Below, in pieces: positions 11,930 to 20,245 of a stretch of 55,891 bases of DNA. Position 1 is the first letter of the stretch, and each line of letters starts with the position of its first letter. Source of the stretch: Candidatus Nyctobacter psychrophilus (GTDB taxonomy: Bacteria; Vulcanimicrobiota; Vulcanimicrobiia; Vulcanimicrobiales; Vulcanimicrobiaceae); the NCBI GenBank assembly GCA_014305025.1, contig JACRTY010000052.1, positions 1 to 55,891 on the forward strand, given 5' to 3'. The notes beneath the pieces are model-generated. The model saw only the letters and a program-made list of their open reading frames with translations. It was not told the DNA's origin and ran no database searches. The translations under genes and the position numbers were made by a program.

Positions 11930-12100
11930 CTAACGCGAATGCTTCGGCTCCTCCGGTGGGTTCACGGGACCGCCGTGCAGCGGCGATGAGTCGCGCTGAT
12001 CATCGGTCCGTCCCGCTTCTTCGGCCTCCTTGGCCGTTTCTTCGCCGCGCTTGGACACGCTTTCGTCGGTGCCCTTGGGCGGAAAACGATCGTCTTTCAT
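11930..12100 (-). CDS. small charged protein, 56 aa
   Basis: ATG 12100 is preceded by a perfect AGGAGG (12112-12107, 6 bases upstream). The gene ends at TAG 11932-11930, shortly before a strong intrinsic terminator. The product is very hydrophilic, rich in Glu, Lys, Asp, Arg and Pro (MKDDRFPPKG..., ...PPEEPKHSR), with no cysteine and only one large hydrophobic cluster. It is probably disordered. I recognise no family. The strong ribosome site and terminator suggest a well-expressed single-gene unit, perhaps stress-related. It is divergent from hutI with 44 bases between the starts. Confidence 0.72.
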   Translation of the reverse strand: MKDDRFPPKGTDESVSKRGEETAKEAEEAGRTDDQRDSSPLHGGPVNPPEEPKHSR

Positions 12101-12144
12101 ATAGGTCCTCCTCTGTCATACCGTGTACCCGCGCACGGAAGATC

Positions 12145-13419
12145 ATGCACTACCGGGATCAACGGCACGAATCGGGCTCGCCCCAGTACGACGCGCTTTG
12201 GACGAACGCGCGCATCGCGACGATGCTCACCGGCACAGTGCCGTACGGCGCGCTCGAAGGAGCGGCGCTCGCCGCGAAAGACGGTGCCATCGCATGGCTC
12301 GGTGTGCAAAGCGACCTGCCGGACGCTCCCGAACGCCTCGCCGTCCGCGTCATCGATGTCGGCGGCCGGTGGATCACGCCCGGTTTGATCGACTCACACA
12401 CGCATCTCATCTTCGGCGGCGAGCGCGTCGCCGATTTTGAACGTCGCGTCGGGGGTGAACGGTACGCCGCCGCGGCGGCAGGCGGAAGCGGCATTGCCTA
12501 CACCGTCGCGCGAACGCGCGCGTGCGACGAAGCGACGTTGTTCCGCGACGCACTGCGGCGTCTGCGCACGCATGTGGCCAACGGCACGACGACGATCGAG
12601 ATCAAGTCGGGCTACGGGCTCGACGTCGAGACCGAACTGCGCATGCTGCGCGTCGCGCGTCGTCTGGACGCGGAATCCGGCATCTCGGTGCGCACGACGT
12701 ATCTCGGTGCGCACGTCGTTCCGCCCGAATACGCCGAGCGACGCGAAGCGTACCTCGATCTGGTCTGCGATGTCATGCTGCCGCGCATCGCAAACGAGCG
12801 GCTTGCCGATGCCGTCGATGTTTTCTGCGATACGATCGCGTTCTCACCGCCCGAGGCTGCACGCGTCCTCGCCACAGCGCGAGCCCTCGGCCTCGCGGTA
12901 AAAGTGCACGCCGACCAGATCGCCGACACCGGCGCGGCGGCGCTCGCCGCGCGATACGGTGCGCTGTCCGCCGATCACCTCGAACGTACCGACGAGCATG
13001 GGGTGTTGGCGCTGGCAGCGGCGGGCACCGTCGGCGTCGTGCTGCCCGGCGCCTACTATTTTCTGCGCGAGACCGTCAAGCCGCCGCTCGAGGCGCTCCG
13101 CCGCCACGGCGTGCCGCTCGCGCTCGCGACCGATTGCAATCCGGGGACGTCGCCGCTCCTCGGGCTACCGACGGCGATGAACCTTGCCTGCGTGCTGTTC
13201 GGCCTTTCGCCCGAAGAAGCGCTGGCCGGCGTCACGCGCAACGCGGCGCGCGCACTCGGACTCGCCGACCGCGGCCTGCTTGCGGTCGGTAAGCGCTGCG
13301 ATCTCGCGCTGTGGGACGTCGGGTCGCCCGCGGAAATCGCTTACTGGCTTGGAGGCACCTGCTGCGCCGGCGTCGTCGTCGCCGGCAAGTGCCGCGCCGC
13401 CGACCGCAGCATCGACTGA
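12145..13419 (+). CDS. hutI: imidazolonepropionase
   Basis: HutI hydrolyses 4-imidazolone-5-propionate to N-formimidoyl-L-glutamate, the third step of histidine breakdown. From ATG 12145 it is 424 residues long. It has the metal site DSHTHLIFGG and the family's GERVADFERRVGGERYA block. Further on are KSGYGLD, the KVHADQI and DHLE metal histidines and ATDCNPGTSP with the catalytic aspartate. The frame is open for 95 codons upstream, but that part overlaps the divergent 56-residue gene and is unlike the family. Its last 79 bases overlap the 3' end of hutG on the other strand. Confidence 0.95.
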   Translation: MHYRDQRHESGSPQYDALWTNARIATMLTGTVPYGALEGAALAAKDGAIAWLGVQSDLPDAPERLAVRVIDVGGRWITPGLIDSHTHLIFGGERVADFERRVGGERYAAAAAGGSGIAYTVARTRACDEATLFRDALRRLRTHVANGTTTIEIKSGYGLDVETELRMLRVARRLDAESGISVRTTYLGAHVVPPEYAERREAYLDLVCDVMLPRIANERLADAVDVFCDTIAFSPPEAARVLATARALGLAVKVHADQIADTGAAALAARYGALSADHLERTDEHGVLALAAAGTVGVVLPGAYYFLRETVKPPLEALRRHGVPLALATDCNPGTSPLLGLPTAMNLACVLFGLSPEEALAGVTRNAARALGLADRGLLAVGKRCDLALWDVGSPAEIAYWLGGTCCAGVVVAGKCRAADRSID

Positions 13420-14252
13420 CACGCCGCGCGCAACGTTACGGAAAGGCGTGCTGCCTTGTCCGAGTCCCAGCCATGACCATTCCGGCGAGGAACGCTTGTG
13501 GTCCGCCGCTCAATGCCCGGATACTTCACGAGCGGCTTGCGCACACCGTCATCGTCGACGAGATAGGTCCGTTGGTTCAGTTCGATCTGAAGAGCATGAA
13601 CGCCGGCAGGGGGCTCACCGTACGCGCGCGTGATGTACCCGCCTTTGAAACGGGCGTCGACGACGTGGCGGTACGGGGAGCCGCCAAAGACGTTGGCGAC
13701 GATGTCACGGAGCGCGCGGGCGCAGGAGCGGCCGCCGTTGGTCCCCAGATTCACGTCGGGCAACTCACCGTCGAACAGCAACGGCAGCCGGCCCCAAATG
13801 GAATGTGCGTCGATGAGCAACGCGTAGCCGTGCCGAGCCTTCACGCGCGCAATCTGCTCGCGCAGCGCGGCATGATACGGCTCCCAGTAACGCTCGCGCC
13901 GCGCGGCGACTTCTTCCGCGTTCGGTTCGTCGCCGTCGGCATACAGCGCTTCGCCTTCGAACGTTTCCGTCGGAACCAGCGTCGTCGTACGGGTACCGGG
14001 ATACAGCGCAGCGTCGCTCGGATCGCGGTTGAGATCCACGACGTAGCGCGAGCACCGGGCGAACAGCGTCGTCGCGCCGAGGTCGTGCGCAAAGGGGTAG
14101 AGCCGGTCGACGTCCCAGTCGGTGTCGACGAGCGCGCGCCCCGGCGGTGTCAGCCGCGCGGCCAATTCGTCCGGCAGCTCGCGCCCGACGTGCGGCGCGC
14201 TCACGATGAGCGGTCCGTCGCCGCAATGCAGTTCGTACACCGCGTCGCTCAC
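13341..14252 (-). CDS. hutG: N-formylglutamate deformylase
   Basis: HutG splits N-formyl-L-glutamate into glutamate and formate and completes the HutF route. The N-formylglutamate amidohydrolase blocks are present: VSAPHVGRELP, DTDWDVDRLY, VVDLNRDPS, IDAHSIWG and ALQIELNQRTYL. At 303 residues it is longer than the roughly 270 of many relatives. The extra C-terminal 40 residues (Arg/Ala/Pro-rich) are encoded antisense to the end of hutI, a 79-base convergent overlap. The GTG start overlaps the hutH stop (GTGA). Confidence 0.9.
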   Translation of the reverse strand: MSDAVYELHCGDGPLIVSAPHVGRELPDELAARLTPPGRALVDTDWDVDRLYPFAHDLGATTLFARCSRYVVDLNRDPSDAALYPGTRTTTLVPTETFEGEALYADGDEPNAEEVAARRERYWEPYHAALREQIARVKARHGYALLIDAHSIWGRLPLLFDGELPDVNLGTNGGRSCARALRDIVANVFGGSPYRHVVDARFKGGYITRAYGEPPAGVHALQIELNQRTYLVDDDGVRKPLVKYPGIERRTTSVPRRNGHGWDSDKAARLSVTLRAACQSMLRSAARHLPATTTPAQQVPPSQ

Positions 14253-15799
14253 GGCCGCATCGTCGGGAACAAATCGGCCACCAGCGGCGTCAAGGTGCCG
14301 CCCAGGACCAGGGCGGCGACGCGCTCGATCTCCGGCGCCAGATACCGGTCGCCGCGACCGCCGCCGTCGGGCGCGATCACGCTCAGCACGGCTTCGAGGG
14401 CGTCCGATGTCCGCAGCGGGCGCCGGAATGCGATTCCTCGTGCCGCCGACAGTAATTCGACCGCGACAATGTTGGCCGCGTTACGGGCCATCTCGCCAAG
14501 CCGGCGCGCGGCGTGCGTCGCCATCGACACGTGATCCTCTTGCCCCGCCGACGTTGGAATCGTGTCGACGCTGGCGGGAAACGCGCGTCCCTTATTTTCG
14601 GAAGCGAGCGCGGCTGCGGTGACCTGGGCGATCATGTATCCCGATTCGAGTCCCGGTTCGGTCGCTAAGAATGCCGGCAGGCCGCTGAAGACGGGGTCGA
14701 CCAGCAATGCGCAACGGCGTTCGGAAATGTTTCCGATTTCGGCGAGCGCGACGGCCAGCGCATCGGACGCCAGTCCGACGGGCTCGGCGTGAAAGTTTCC
14801 GCCGGAGAGTACTTCGCGCGTATCGGCGAACACCAGCGGGTTGTCCGAGACGGCGTTGGCCTCATCGATCAGGACCGCAGCGCAGTCGCGGATGGTGTGC
14901 AGGCACGCGCCAAGGACTTGCGGCGTGCAGCGCAGACTGTACGGGTCCTGAACGCGCCCGCAGTCGCGATGCGACTCATTGATCTCCGTGCCGGCTACCA
15001 AGCGCCGTAGGGCAGCGGCAACGTCGCTCTGTGCGGCATGGCCGCGTACGGCATGAATGCGCGGGTCGAAGGGCGTCACGCTTCCGAGCGCGGCTTCGAG
15101 GCTGAGCGCGCACGCCACGAGCGAAGCGGCCAACACGTCCTCGGTGGCGATCAAGCCGTCGAGCGCGAGCGCCGTCGAAACTTGCGTCCCATTGAGCAGC
15201 GCGAGCCCTTCTTTCGCCTCCAGCGCGACCGGAGCAATCCCCGCGGACGCGAGCGCTTCGGCGGCTGCACACCGTCTGCCGTCAACAATGGCGTCTCCGA
15301 TTCCGATCAGCGTGGCGGACAGATGCGCCAGCGGCGCGAGGTCGCCCGATGCACCGACCGAACCCTGCGCGGGAATCGCCGGCAAGACATCACGCTCCAG
15401 ACATGCGAGCAACGTTTGGATGACGCTCCAGCGGATGCCGGAATACCCGCGCGCGAGCGAATTCACTTTGAGGGCGAGCACCAGCCGTACGACATCGCGC
15501 GGAAGGAGCTGGCCGACGCCGCAGGCGTGCGAGACGACCAAATTGCGCTGCAAGTCGGCCAGTTTGTCGCGCGGGATACGCTTGTGTGCGAGTTTACCAA
15601 AACCGGTATTGACGCCGTACACGCTCGCGTCGCGAGCGGCAATCTCGGCGACCACCGCCGCCGCCCGGTCGACCGCTTCGCGGGCGTCACCATCGAGCGT
15701 CACCTGCACGCCGCTGCGCAAGATGGCGCGCGCATCGCGGAGTTGAAACATACCGGCGCGCAAGGTGAGCATCGCACGGTCGATGGGGGGCGCCGTCAT
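14249..15799 (-). CDS. hutH: histidine ammonia-lyase
   Basis: HutH deaminates L-histidine to urocanate using the self-made MIO group. The 516-residue protein from ATG 15799 has the catalytic loop YGVNTGFG (Tyr61), [11 protein letters not shown] and the MIO triad Ala150-Ser151-Gly152 in [12 protein letters not shown]. Later blocks ending in the GQEDHVSM region are also present. The histidine in the SHA block is the residue typical of histidine lyases rather than phenylalanine or tyrosine lyases. ATG overlaps the hutU stop by 4 bases (ATGA). The open frame adds 14 codons upstream that I do not include. Confidence 0.96.
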   Translation of the reverse strand: MTAPPIDRAMLTLRAGMFQLRDARAILRSGVQVTLDGDAREAVDRAAAVVAEIAARDASVYGVNTGFGKLAHKRIPRDKLADLQRNLVVSHACGVGQLLPRDVVRLVLALKVNSLARGYSGIRWSVIQTLLACLERDVLPAIPAQGSVGASGDLAPLAHLSATLIGIGDAIVDGRRCAAAEALASAGIAPVALEAKEGLALLNGTQVSTALALDGLIATEDVLAASLVACALSLEAALGSVTPFDPRIHAVRGHAAQSDVAAALRRLVAGTEINESHRDCGRVQDPYSLRCTPQVLGACLHTIRDCAAVLIDEANAVSDNPLVFADTREVLSGGNFHAEPVGLASDALAVALAEIGNISERRCALLVDPVFSGLPAFLATEPGLESGYMIAQVTAAALASENKGRAFPASVDTIPTSAGQEDHVSMATHAARRLGEMARNAANIVAVELLSAARGIAFRRPLRTSDALEAVLSVIAPDGGGRGDRYLAPEIERVAALVLGGTLTPLVADLFPTMRP

Positions 15800-17460
15800 C
15801 GGTCGAGCATCGGAATGCGTAAGCCGTGCTGATGCGCGCAAGCGATCGCGCTTTCATAGCCGGCGTCGGCATGGCGCGCGACGCCGCTCGCGGGGTCGTT
15901 CCACAACACGCGCCGCAGCCGCGCAGCCGCTGCGGCGGTGCCATCGGCGACGATTACCAGACCCGCGTGCTGCGAGAAACCCATCCCGACGCCGCCGCCA
16001 TGGTGAAACGAGACCCACGTCGCGCCGCCGGCCACGTTGAGCATCGCGTTGAGGAGTGGCCAATCGCTGACGGCGTCGGAGCCATCGCGCATTGCTTCGG
16101 TCTCACGGTTGGGGCTCGCGACCGAACCGGAGTCGAGATGATCGCGTCCGATCGCGATCGGCGCTTTCAACTCACCGCGGGCAACCATTGCGTTGAACTC
16201 GAGGCCGACGCGGTCGCGATCGCCCAGGCCGATCCAACAGATCCGCGCCGGCAATCCCTGGAAGGCGATGCGTTCCCGCGCCATGTCGAGCCAGCGGTGC
16301 AGGTTCGCGTCGTCCGGTAACAAGCGTTTCACCGCCTGGTCGGTTTTCGCGATATCATCCGGATCGCCGGACAAGGCGACCCAGCGAAACGGTCCGATGC
16401 CGCGTTCGAACAGCGGCCGGATGTACGCCGGCACGAAACCGGGAAATGCAAACGCATCGGTCAGCCCCTCATCGTGCGCCATTTGGCGAAGGTTGTTGCC
16501 GTAGTCGAACGTCGGCACGCCCAGGCGATGGTACGCTAGCATGGCTTCCACGTGCGCGACCATCGATCGTTTTGCGGCTCGGGCGACGCCGGCGGGATCG
16601 CGCTCGCGACGCTCGCGCCATTCTCGCAGCGTCCAACCCGCGGGCAGATACCCGTTGACCGGGTCGTGGGCAGAGGTTTGATCGGTCACGGCGTCGGGCC
16701 GGATGCCGCGCCGCACCAGTTCCGGCACCACGTCCGCCGCATTGCCGACCACCGCGACGCTGACCGCGCGCTCGGAGCGGGCCGCTTCTTCCAGAATAGC
16801 GAGCGCTTCGTCGAGCGAACCCGCCAGCCGGTCGAGGTAGCGCGTCTGCAGGCGCTTTTCGATACGCGCCGGGTCGCACTCGACGGCGAGCAACGACGCA
16901 CCGGCCATCGTCGCCGCCAGCGGCTGGGCCCCGCCCATGCCGCCCAAACCCGAGGTCAGAATCCACTTGCCCGCGAGCCGGCCACCGTAATGCCGGCGTC
17001 CGAGCTCCGCGAACGTCTCATAGGTGCCTTGCACGATGCCTTGCGAGCCGATGTAGATCCACGATCCGGCCGTCATCTGGCCGAACATCATCAGCCCTTT
17101 GCGGTCGAGCTCGTTGAAATGCTCCCACGTCGCCCAATGCGGCACGAGATTGGAGTTCGCGATCAGCACGCGCGGGGCGTCCGGGTGGGAGCGGAACACG
17201 CCGACCGGCTTGCCCGATTGGATCGCGAGCGTCTGGTCGTCGTCCAGTTGCTCCAGTTCTTTAACAATCTGCTCGAACGAGGGCCAGTCGCGGGCCGCGC
17301 GGCCGATCCCGCCGTACACGACCAACTCGTCGGGCCGCTCGGCGACCTCGGGATCGAGGTTGTTCATCAGCAAGCGCAGGGCCGCTTCGGTCTGCCAGCT
17401 GCGCGCACGCAAGCCCGTGCCGCGTGACGCGCGAATGGTGCGCGCAGGCGTTGCGATCAT
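15796..17460 (-). CDS. hutU: urocanate hydratase
   Basis: Urocanase converts urocanate to 4-imidazolone-5-propionate using tightly bound NAD+. The 554-residue protein has the NAD loop [35 protein letters not shown] and the active-site Cys block [10 protein letters not shown]. Near the end are the Gly/His-rich loop [11 protein letters not shown] and SQHAG. ATG 17460 is chosen because a GAGG sits 8 bases upstream; an ORF extension of 7 codons exists. It is followed by hutH and hutG with 4-base overlaps, so the three form one translation-coupled unit behind the TetR gene. Confidence 0.96.
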   Translation of the reverse strand: MIATPARTIRASRGTGLRARSWQTEAALRLLMNNLDPEVAERPDELVVYGGIGRAARDWPSFEQIVKELEQLDDDQTLAIQSGKPVGVFRSHPDAPRVLIANSNLVPHWATWEHFNELDRKGLMMFGQMTAGSWIYIGSQGIVQGTYETFAELGRRHYGGRLAGKWILTSGLGGMGGAQPLAATMAGASLLAVECDPARIEKRLQTRYLDRLAGSLDEALAILEEAARSERAVSVAVVGNAADVVPELVRRGIRPDAVTDQTSAHDPVNGYLPAGWTLREWRERRERDPAGVARAAKRSMVAHVEAMLAYHRLGVPTFDYGNNLRQMAHDEGLTDAFAFPGFVPAYIRPLFERGIGPFRWVALSGDPDDIAKTDQAVKRLLPDDANLHRWLDMARERIAFQGLPARICWIGLGDRDRVGLEFNAMVARGELKAPIAIGRDHLDSGSVASPNRETEAMRDGSDAVSDWPLLNAMLNVAGGATWVSFHHGGGVGMGFSQHAGLVIVADGTAAAAARLRRVLWNDPASGVARHADAGYESAIACAHQHGLRIPMLDR

Positions 17461-17545
17461 GACGTCACCCTCACCTCGCATACTCCGCGCCGGGCGCGGA
17501 CGCTCCCTTCGTTGGATTCATCAGTGCTGAATCCAGGCCCGGGGT

Positions 17546-18133
17546 TCAGGCGCCGCTTGTTTCTATCACGGGCGGGGCGCCGAGTTGCGTCAGTTCGATC
17601 AGCTTCGCGAACATGCGCTTGCGTAAGGCCGTGCTCGTCGAGCCCAGCTCAAGCACGCTGCCGAGCCACAAGCCGTCGGCGGCCGAACGCACGAGTTCCG
17701 CGATGGCGGGATCGATGCCGTCATCCTCGAGGCGTGCACTCCACGCGTCATAGCGGGCGCGCAAGGGAGCAAGCAATTGGGCATTGATCGCGACCGCCGC
17801 GACGATCCCGGCACTGACTTTGATCGTGCGCGTCACGATGCCCTCACGGTCGACGCACGCGCGTAAGAAGGCACGCGCAAAACTGCCGGGGCCGCGTTCG
17901 CCCTGCATATTGCGCTGGACGTCGGCTTCGAACTGCCCGGCGACGTCTTCGATCATCGCCGTTATGAGCGAATCTTTCGTGGAAAAGTGGTGCAGGAGAC
18001 CACCCTTCGAAAGGCCGCACCGTTCCGCGACGGCATCGAGCGTCAGCTTACTCGCACCATCGCGGACGACGATCTCGGCGGCCGCCGACAGAACCCCTCG
18101 GCGCGTAGCCGCACCCGAGCCGCGCGCGGCCAT
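17546..18133 (-). CDS. TetR-family regulator at the head of the hut run
   Basis: This 195-residue repressor begins at ATG 18133. The N-terminal helix-turn-helix (about residues 10-56) ends in the hallmark KGGLLHHFSTKDSL. The C-terminal ligand-binding domain is helical and not recognisable by subfamily. It is co-directional with hutU (85 bases between) and divergent from squalene-hopene cyclase. A perfect 12-bp inverted repeat lies 43 bases upstream of its start, between the two divergent units. It may control itself, the hut genes, shc, or all of these. TetR proteins are not the classic Hut regulator (HutC/GntR or HutP), so the target is open. Confidence 0.88.
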   Translation of the reverse strand: MAARGSGAATRRGVLSAAAEIVVRDGASKLTLDAVAERCGLSKGGLLHHFSTKDSLITAMIEDVAGQFEADVQRNMQGERGPGSFARAFLRACVDREGIVTRTIKVSAGIVAAVAINAQLLAPLRARYDAWSARLEDDGIDPAIAELVRSAADGLWLGSVLELGSTSTALRKRMFAKLIELTQLGAPPVIETSGA

Positions 18134-18175
18134 CAGAGACGGAAGGCGATGGGCGGAGGGAGCCGTCGCATAAGT

Positions 18176-18205
18176 GGGAATACCGTCCAGCGAGACGGTA
18201 TTCCC
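18176..18205. promoter_or_regulatory. perfect 12-bp inverted repeat, likely TetR operator
   Basis: GGGAATACCGTC (18176-18187) and GACGGTATTCCC (18194-18205) are exact inverted copies around a 6-base spacer. The site lies 43 bases upstream of the TetR start and 38 bases upstream of the shc start. Length and spacing suit a TetR dimer or double dimer. There is no T run on either side, so it is not an intrinsic terminator. Confidence 0.7.
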
Positions 18206-18242
18206 TTTCGACCCGAGCCAGCGGAGCGCACACTTTTCGCGA

Positions 18243-20192
18243 ATGACCATCCTCGAAAACGTAACGGCGGCCCCCCGTCAAAGCGATAGTTCCCTCGACG
18301 GCGCCATCGACGGCGCCGTTCGCGCGCTCCTGAGAGCGCAACGTGCCGATGGTCACTGGGTCTTCGAGCTGGAAGCCGACGCGACGATTCCGGCCGAATA
18401 CATCATGCTCGGCCACTTCCTCGATGAAATCGACGTCGCGCTCGAGCGCAAGATTTGCGCCTACCTCAGGCGCGTCCAGAACTCCGATGGCGGGTGGCCG
18501 CTCTTTTATCGCGGCGACACGAATTTGAGCGCCACGGTCAAAGCCTATTACGCGCTCAAGCTGGCCGGCGAATCGCCACACGCGCCGCACATGGTGCGCG
18601 CCCGCGACCGCGTTCTCGAGCGTGGTGGCGCGGCTGCCTGCAACGTGTTCACGCGCTTCGCGCTCGCGCTCTTCGGCCAAGTGCCGTGGCGGGCCGTTCC
18701 TGCGATGCCGGTCGAAATCATGTTCGCGCCGCGCTGGTTCCCGTTCCATCTCGACAAAGTTTCGTACTGGTCGCGCACGGTTATGGTGCCGCTTCTCGTG
18801 CTCGCCGCGCTGCGACCCCAGGCGCGAAATCCCCGCCGAGTCGATGTGCGGGAGCTTTTCGTCGTTGCACCCGAAGAGGAAAAGCACTACAACCGCGCCG
18901 CCGCACCGACCGTGCGGGGGCGCGAGTTCCTGGCGGTCGACACGCTACTGCGCAGGCTGGAGCCACTTGTCCCCTCGCGAATTCGCGCGCGCGCCGTCGC
19001 AGCGGCAATGCGCTTCATTCTCGAGCGACTCAACGGCGAGGATGGCCTAGGCGCCATTTTTCCGGCAATGGCCAACGCCCTCATGGCGCTCGCCGCGCTC
19101 GGATACGAACGCGATCATCCCGCGCGCGCCGCCGCGAAGCGGGCGGTCGAGCGACTCGTCGTTGCGCGCGACGATGAAGCATACTGTCAGCCGTGCGTGT
19201 CGCCGATCTGGGACACGTCGTTGACCGTACATGCGCTGCTGGAAACAAAGGACGACGTCGTCACGCGGGCCGTCGCCGACGCCAACGATTGGCTTGCCTC
19301 ACGCCAAGTCACCGATGTCGTGGGCGATTGGGCCCGCAAGCGCCCCGGACTGCGCCCGGGGGGTTGGGCGTTCCAATACTGGAACGATCATTATCCCGAC
19401 GTTGACGACACGGCCGCGGTCGCGTTGGCGCTGCATCGCGGCGATGCCCGGCGTTACCGCGGCGAACTCGCGCGCGCGGCGGAATGGGTGCTCGGCATGC
19501 AGAGCAATAGCGGCGGCTGGGGGGCCTTCGACGCCGAGAACGAGCACTACGCGCTCAACGAGATTCCGTTTGCCGATCACGGAGCGTTACTCGATCCGCC
19601 GACCGACGACGTGTCGGGGCGCTGCGTCGGCATGTTGCTGCAGATGGGTTTCCACAAAGACCATCCGGCCGTCGCCGGCGGCCTTGCGTATCTGCGCCGA
19701 ACGCAGCAGGCCGACGGCTCATGGTTCGGGCGCTGGGGAACGAACTATATTTATGGCACTTGGTCCGTACTCAATGCCTTTTTGGCTGCGGGAGAGACGA
19801 CCACCAATTCGTTGACGGTGCGCCGCGCGGCTTCGTACCTGTTGCGGTTTCAACAACGCGACGGCGGCTGGGGGGAGGACGGGTCGACGTACGATCCGGC
19901 GAACCGCAGCTGCTGCAAAGAGAGCACCCCGAGCCAAACCGCTTGGGCGTTACTCGGTTTGATGGCCGCCGGCGAAGCCCACCATCCCGCGGTTGCGCGC
20001 GGCGTCGCGTTTCTGCTCGAACGTCGCAACGCCGAAGGGCTGTGGGACGAACCCTGGTATACCGCGGTCGGCTTTCCGCGCGTCTTCTATTTGCGTTATC
20101 ACGGCTATTGTGCATTTTTCCCGTTGTTTGCGCTCGCACGGTATCGCAATCTCGTGCCGCGCGGCGAACCGCTTCCGAGGCTCGGCTTCTAA
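18243..20192 (+). CDS. shc: squalene-hopene cyclase
   Basis: The enzyme cyclises squalene to hopene and hopanol, the first committed step of hopanoid synthesis, as a monotopic membrane protein. The 649-residue protein from ATG 18243 has the catalytic acid motif DVDDTA (386-391) and several QW repeats (for example QNSDGGW, QSNSGGW, QQADGSW, QQRDGGW). Typical C-terminal blocks such as GTWSVLNAF and YLRYHGYCAFFPL are present. A GTG at 18174 would extend it through the inverted repeat and is less likely. No squalene synthase genes (hpnCDE) are in the window, so this is an isolated hopanoid gene. Confidence 0.96.
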   Translation: MTILENVTAAPRQSDSSLDGAIDGAVRALLRAQRADGHWVFELEADATIPAEYIMLGHFLDEIDVALERKICAYLRRVQNSDGGWPLFYRGDTNLSATVKAYYALKLAGESPHAPHMVRARDRVLERGGAAACNVFTRFALALFGQVPWRAVPAMPVEIMFAPRWFPFHLDKVSYWSRTVMVPLLVLAALRPQARNPRRVDVRELFVVAPEEEKHYNRAAAPTVRGREFLAVDTLLRRLEPLVPSRIRARAVAAAMRFILERLNGEDGLGAIFPAMANALMALAALGYERDHPARAAAKRAVERLVVARDDEAYCQPCVSPIWDTSLTVHALLETKDDVVTRAVADANDWLASRQVTDVVGDWARKRPGLRPGGWAFQYWNDHYPDVDDTAAVALALHRGDARRYRGELARAAEWVLGMQSNSGGWGAFDAENEHYALNEIPFADHGALLDPPTDDVSGRCVGMLLQMGFHKDHPAVAGGLAYLRRTQQADGSWFGRWGTNYIYGTWSVLNAFLAAGETTTNSLTVRRAASYLLRFQQRDGGWGEDGSTYDPANRSCCKESTPSQTAWALLGLMAAGEAHHPAVARGVAFLLERRNAEGLWDEPWYTAVGFPRVFYLRYHGYCAFFPLFALARYRNLVPRGEPLPRLGF

Positions 20193-20245
20193 AACATGGT
20201 AGGCGGCGTAGCATGACGCCGTCTCGCTAACGCGAAGGAGCGGCG

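Noticed and set aside
20193..20245. Terminator between shc and the secretin gene
   Set aside because: An imperfect 8-bp hairpin (GGCGGCGT/ACGCCGTC) is present, but there is no T run and the next gene follows in the same direction.
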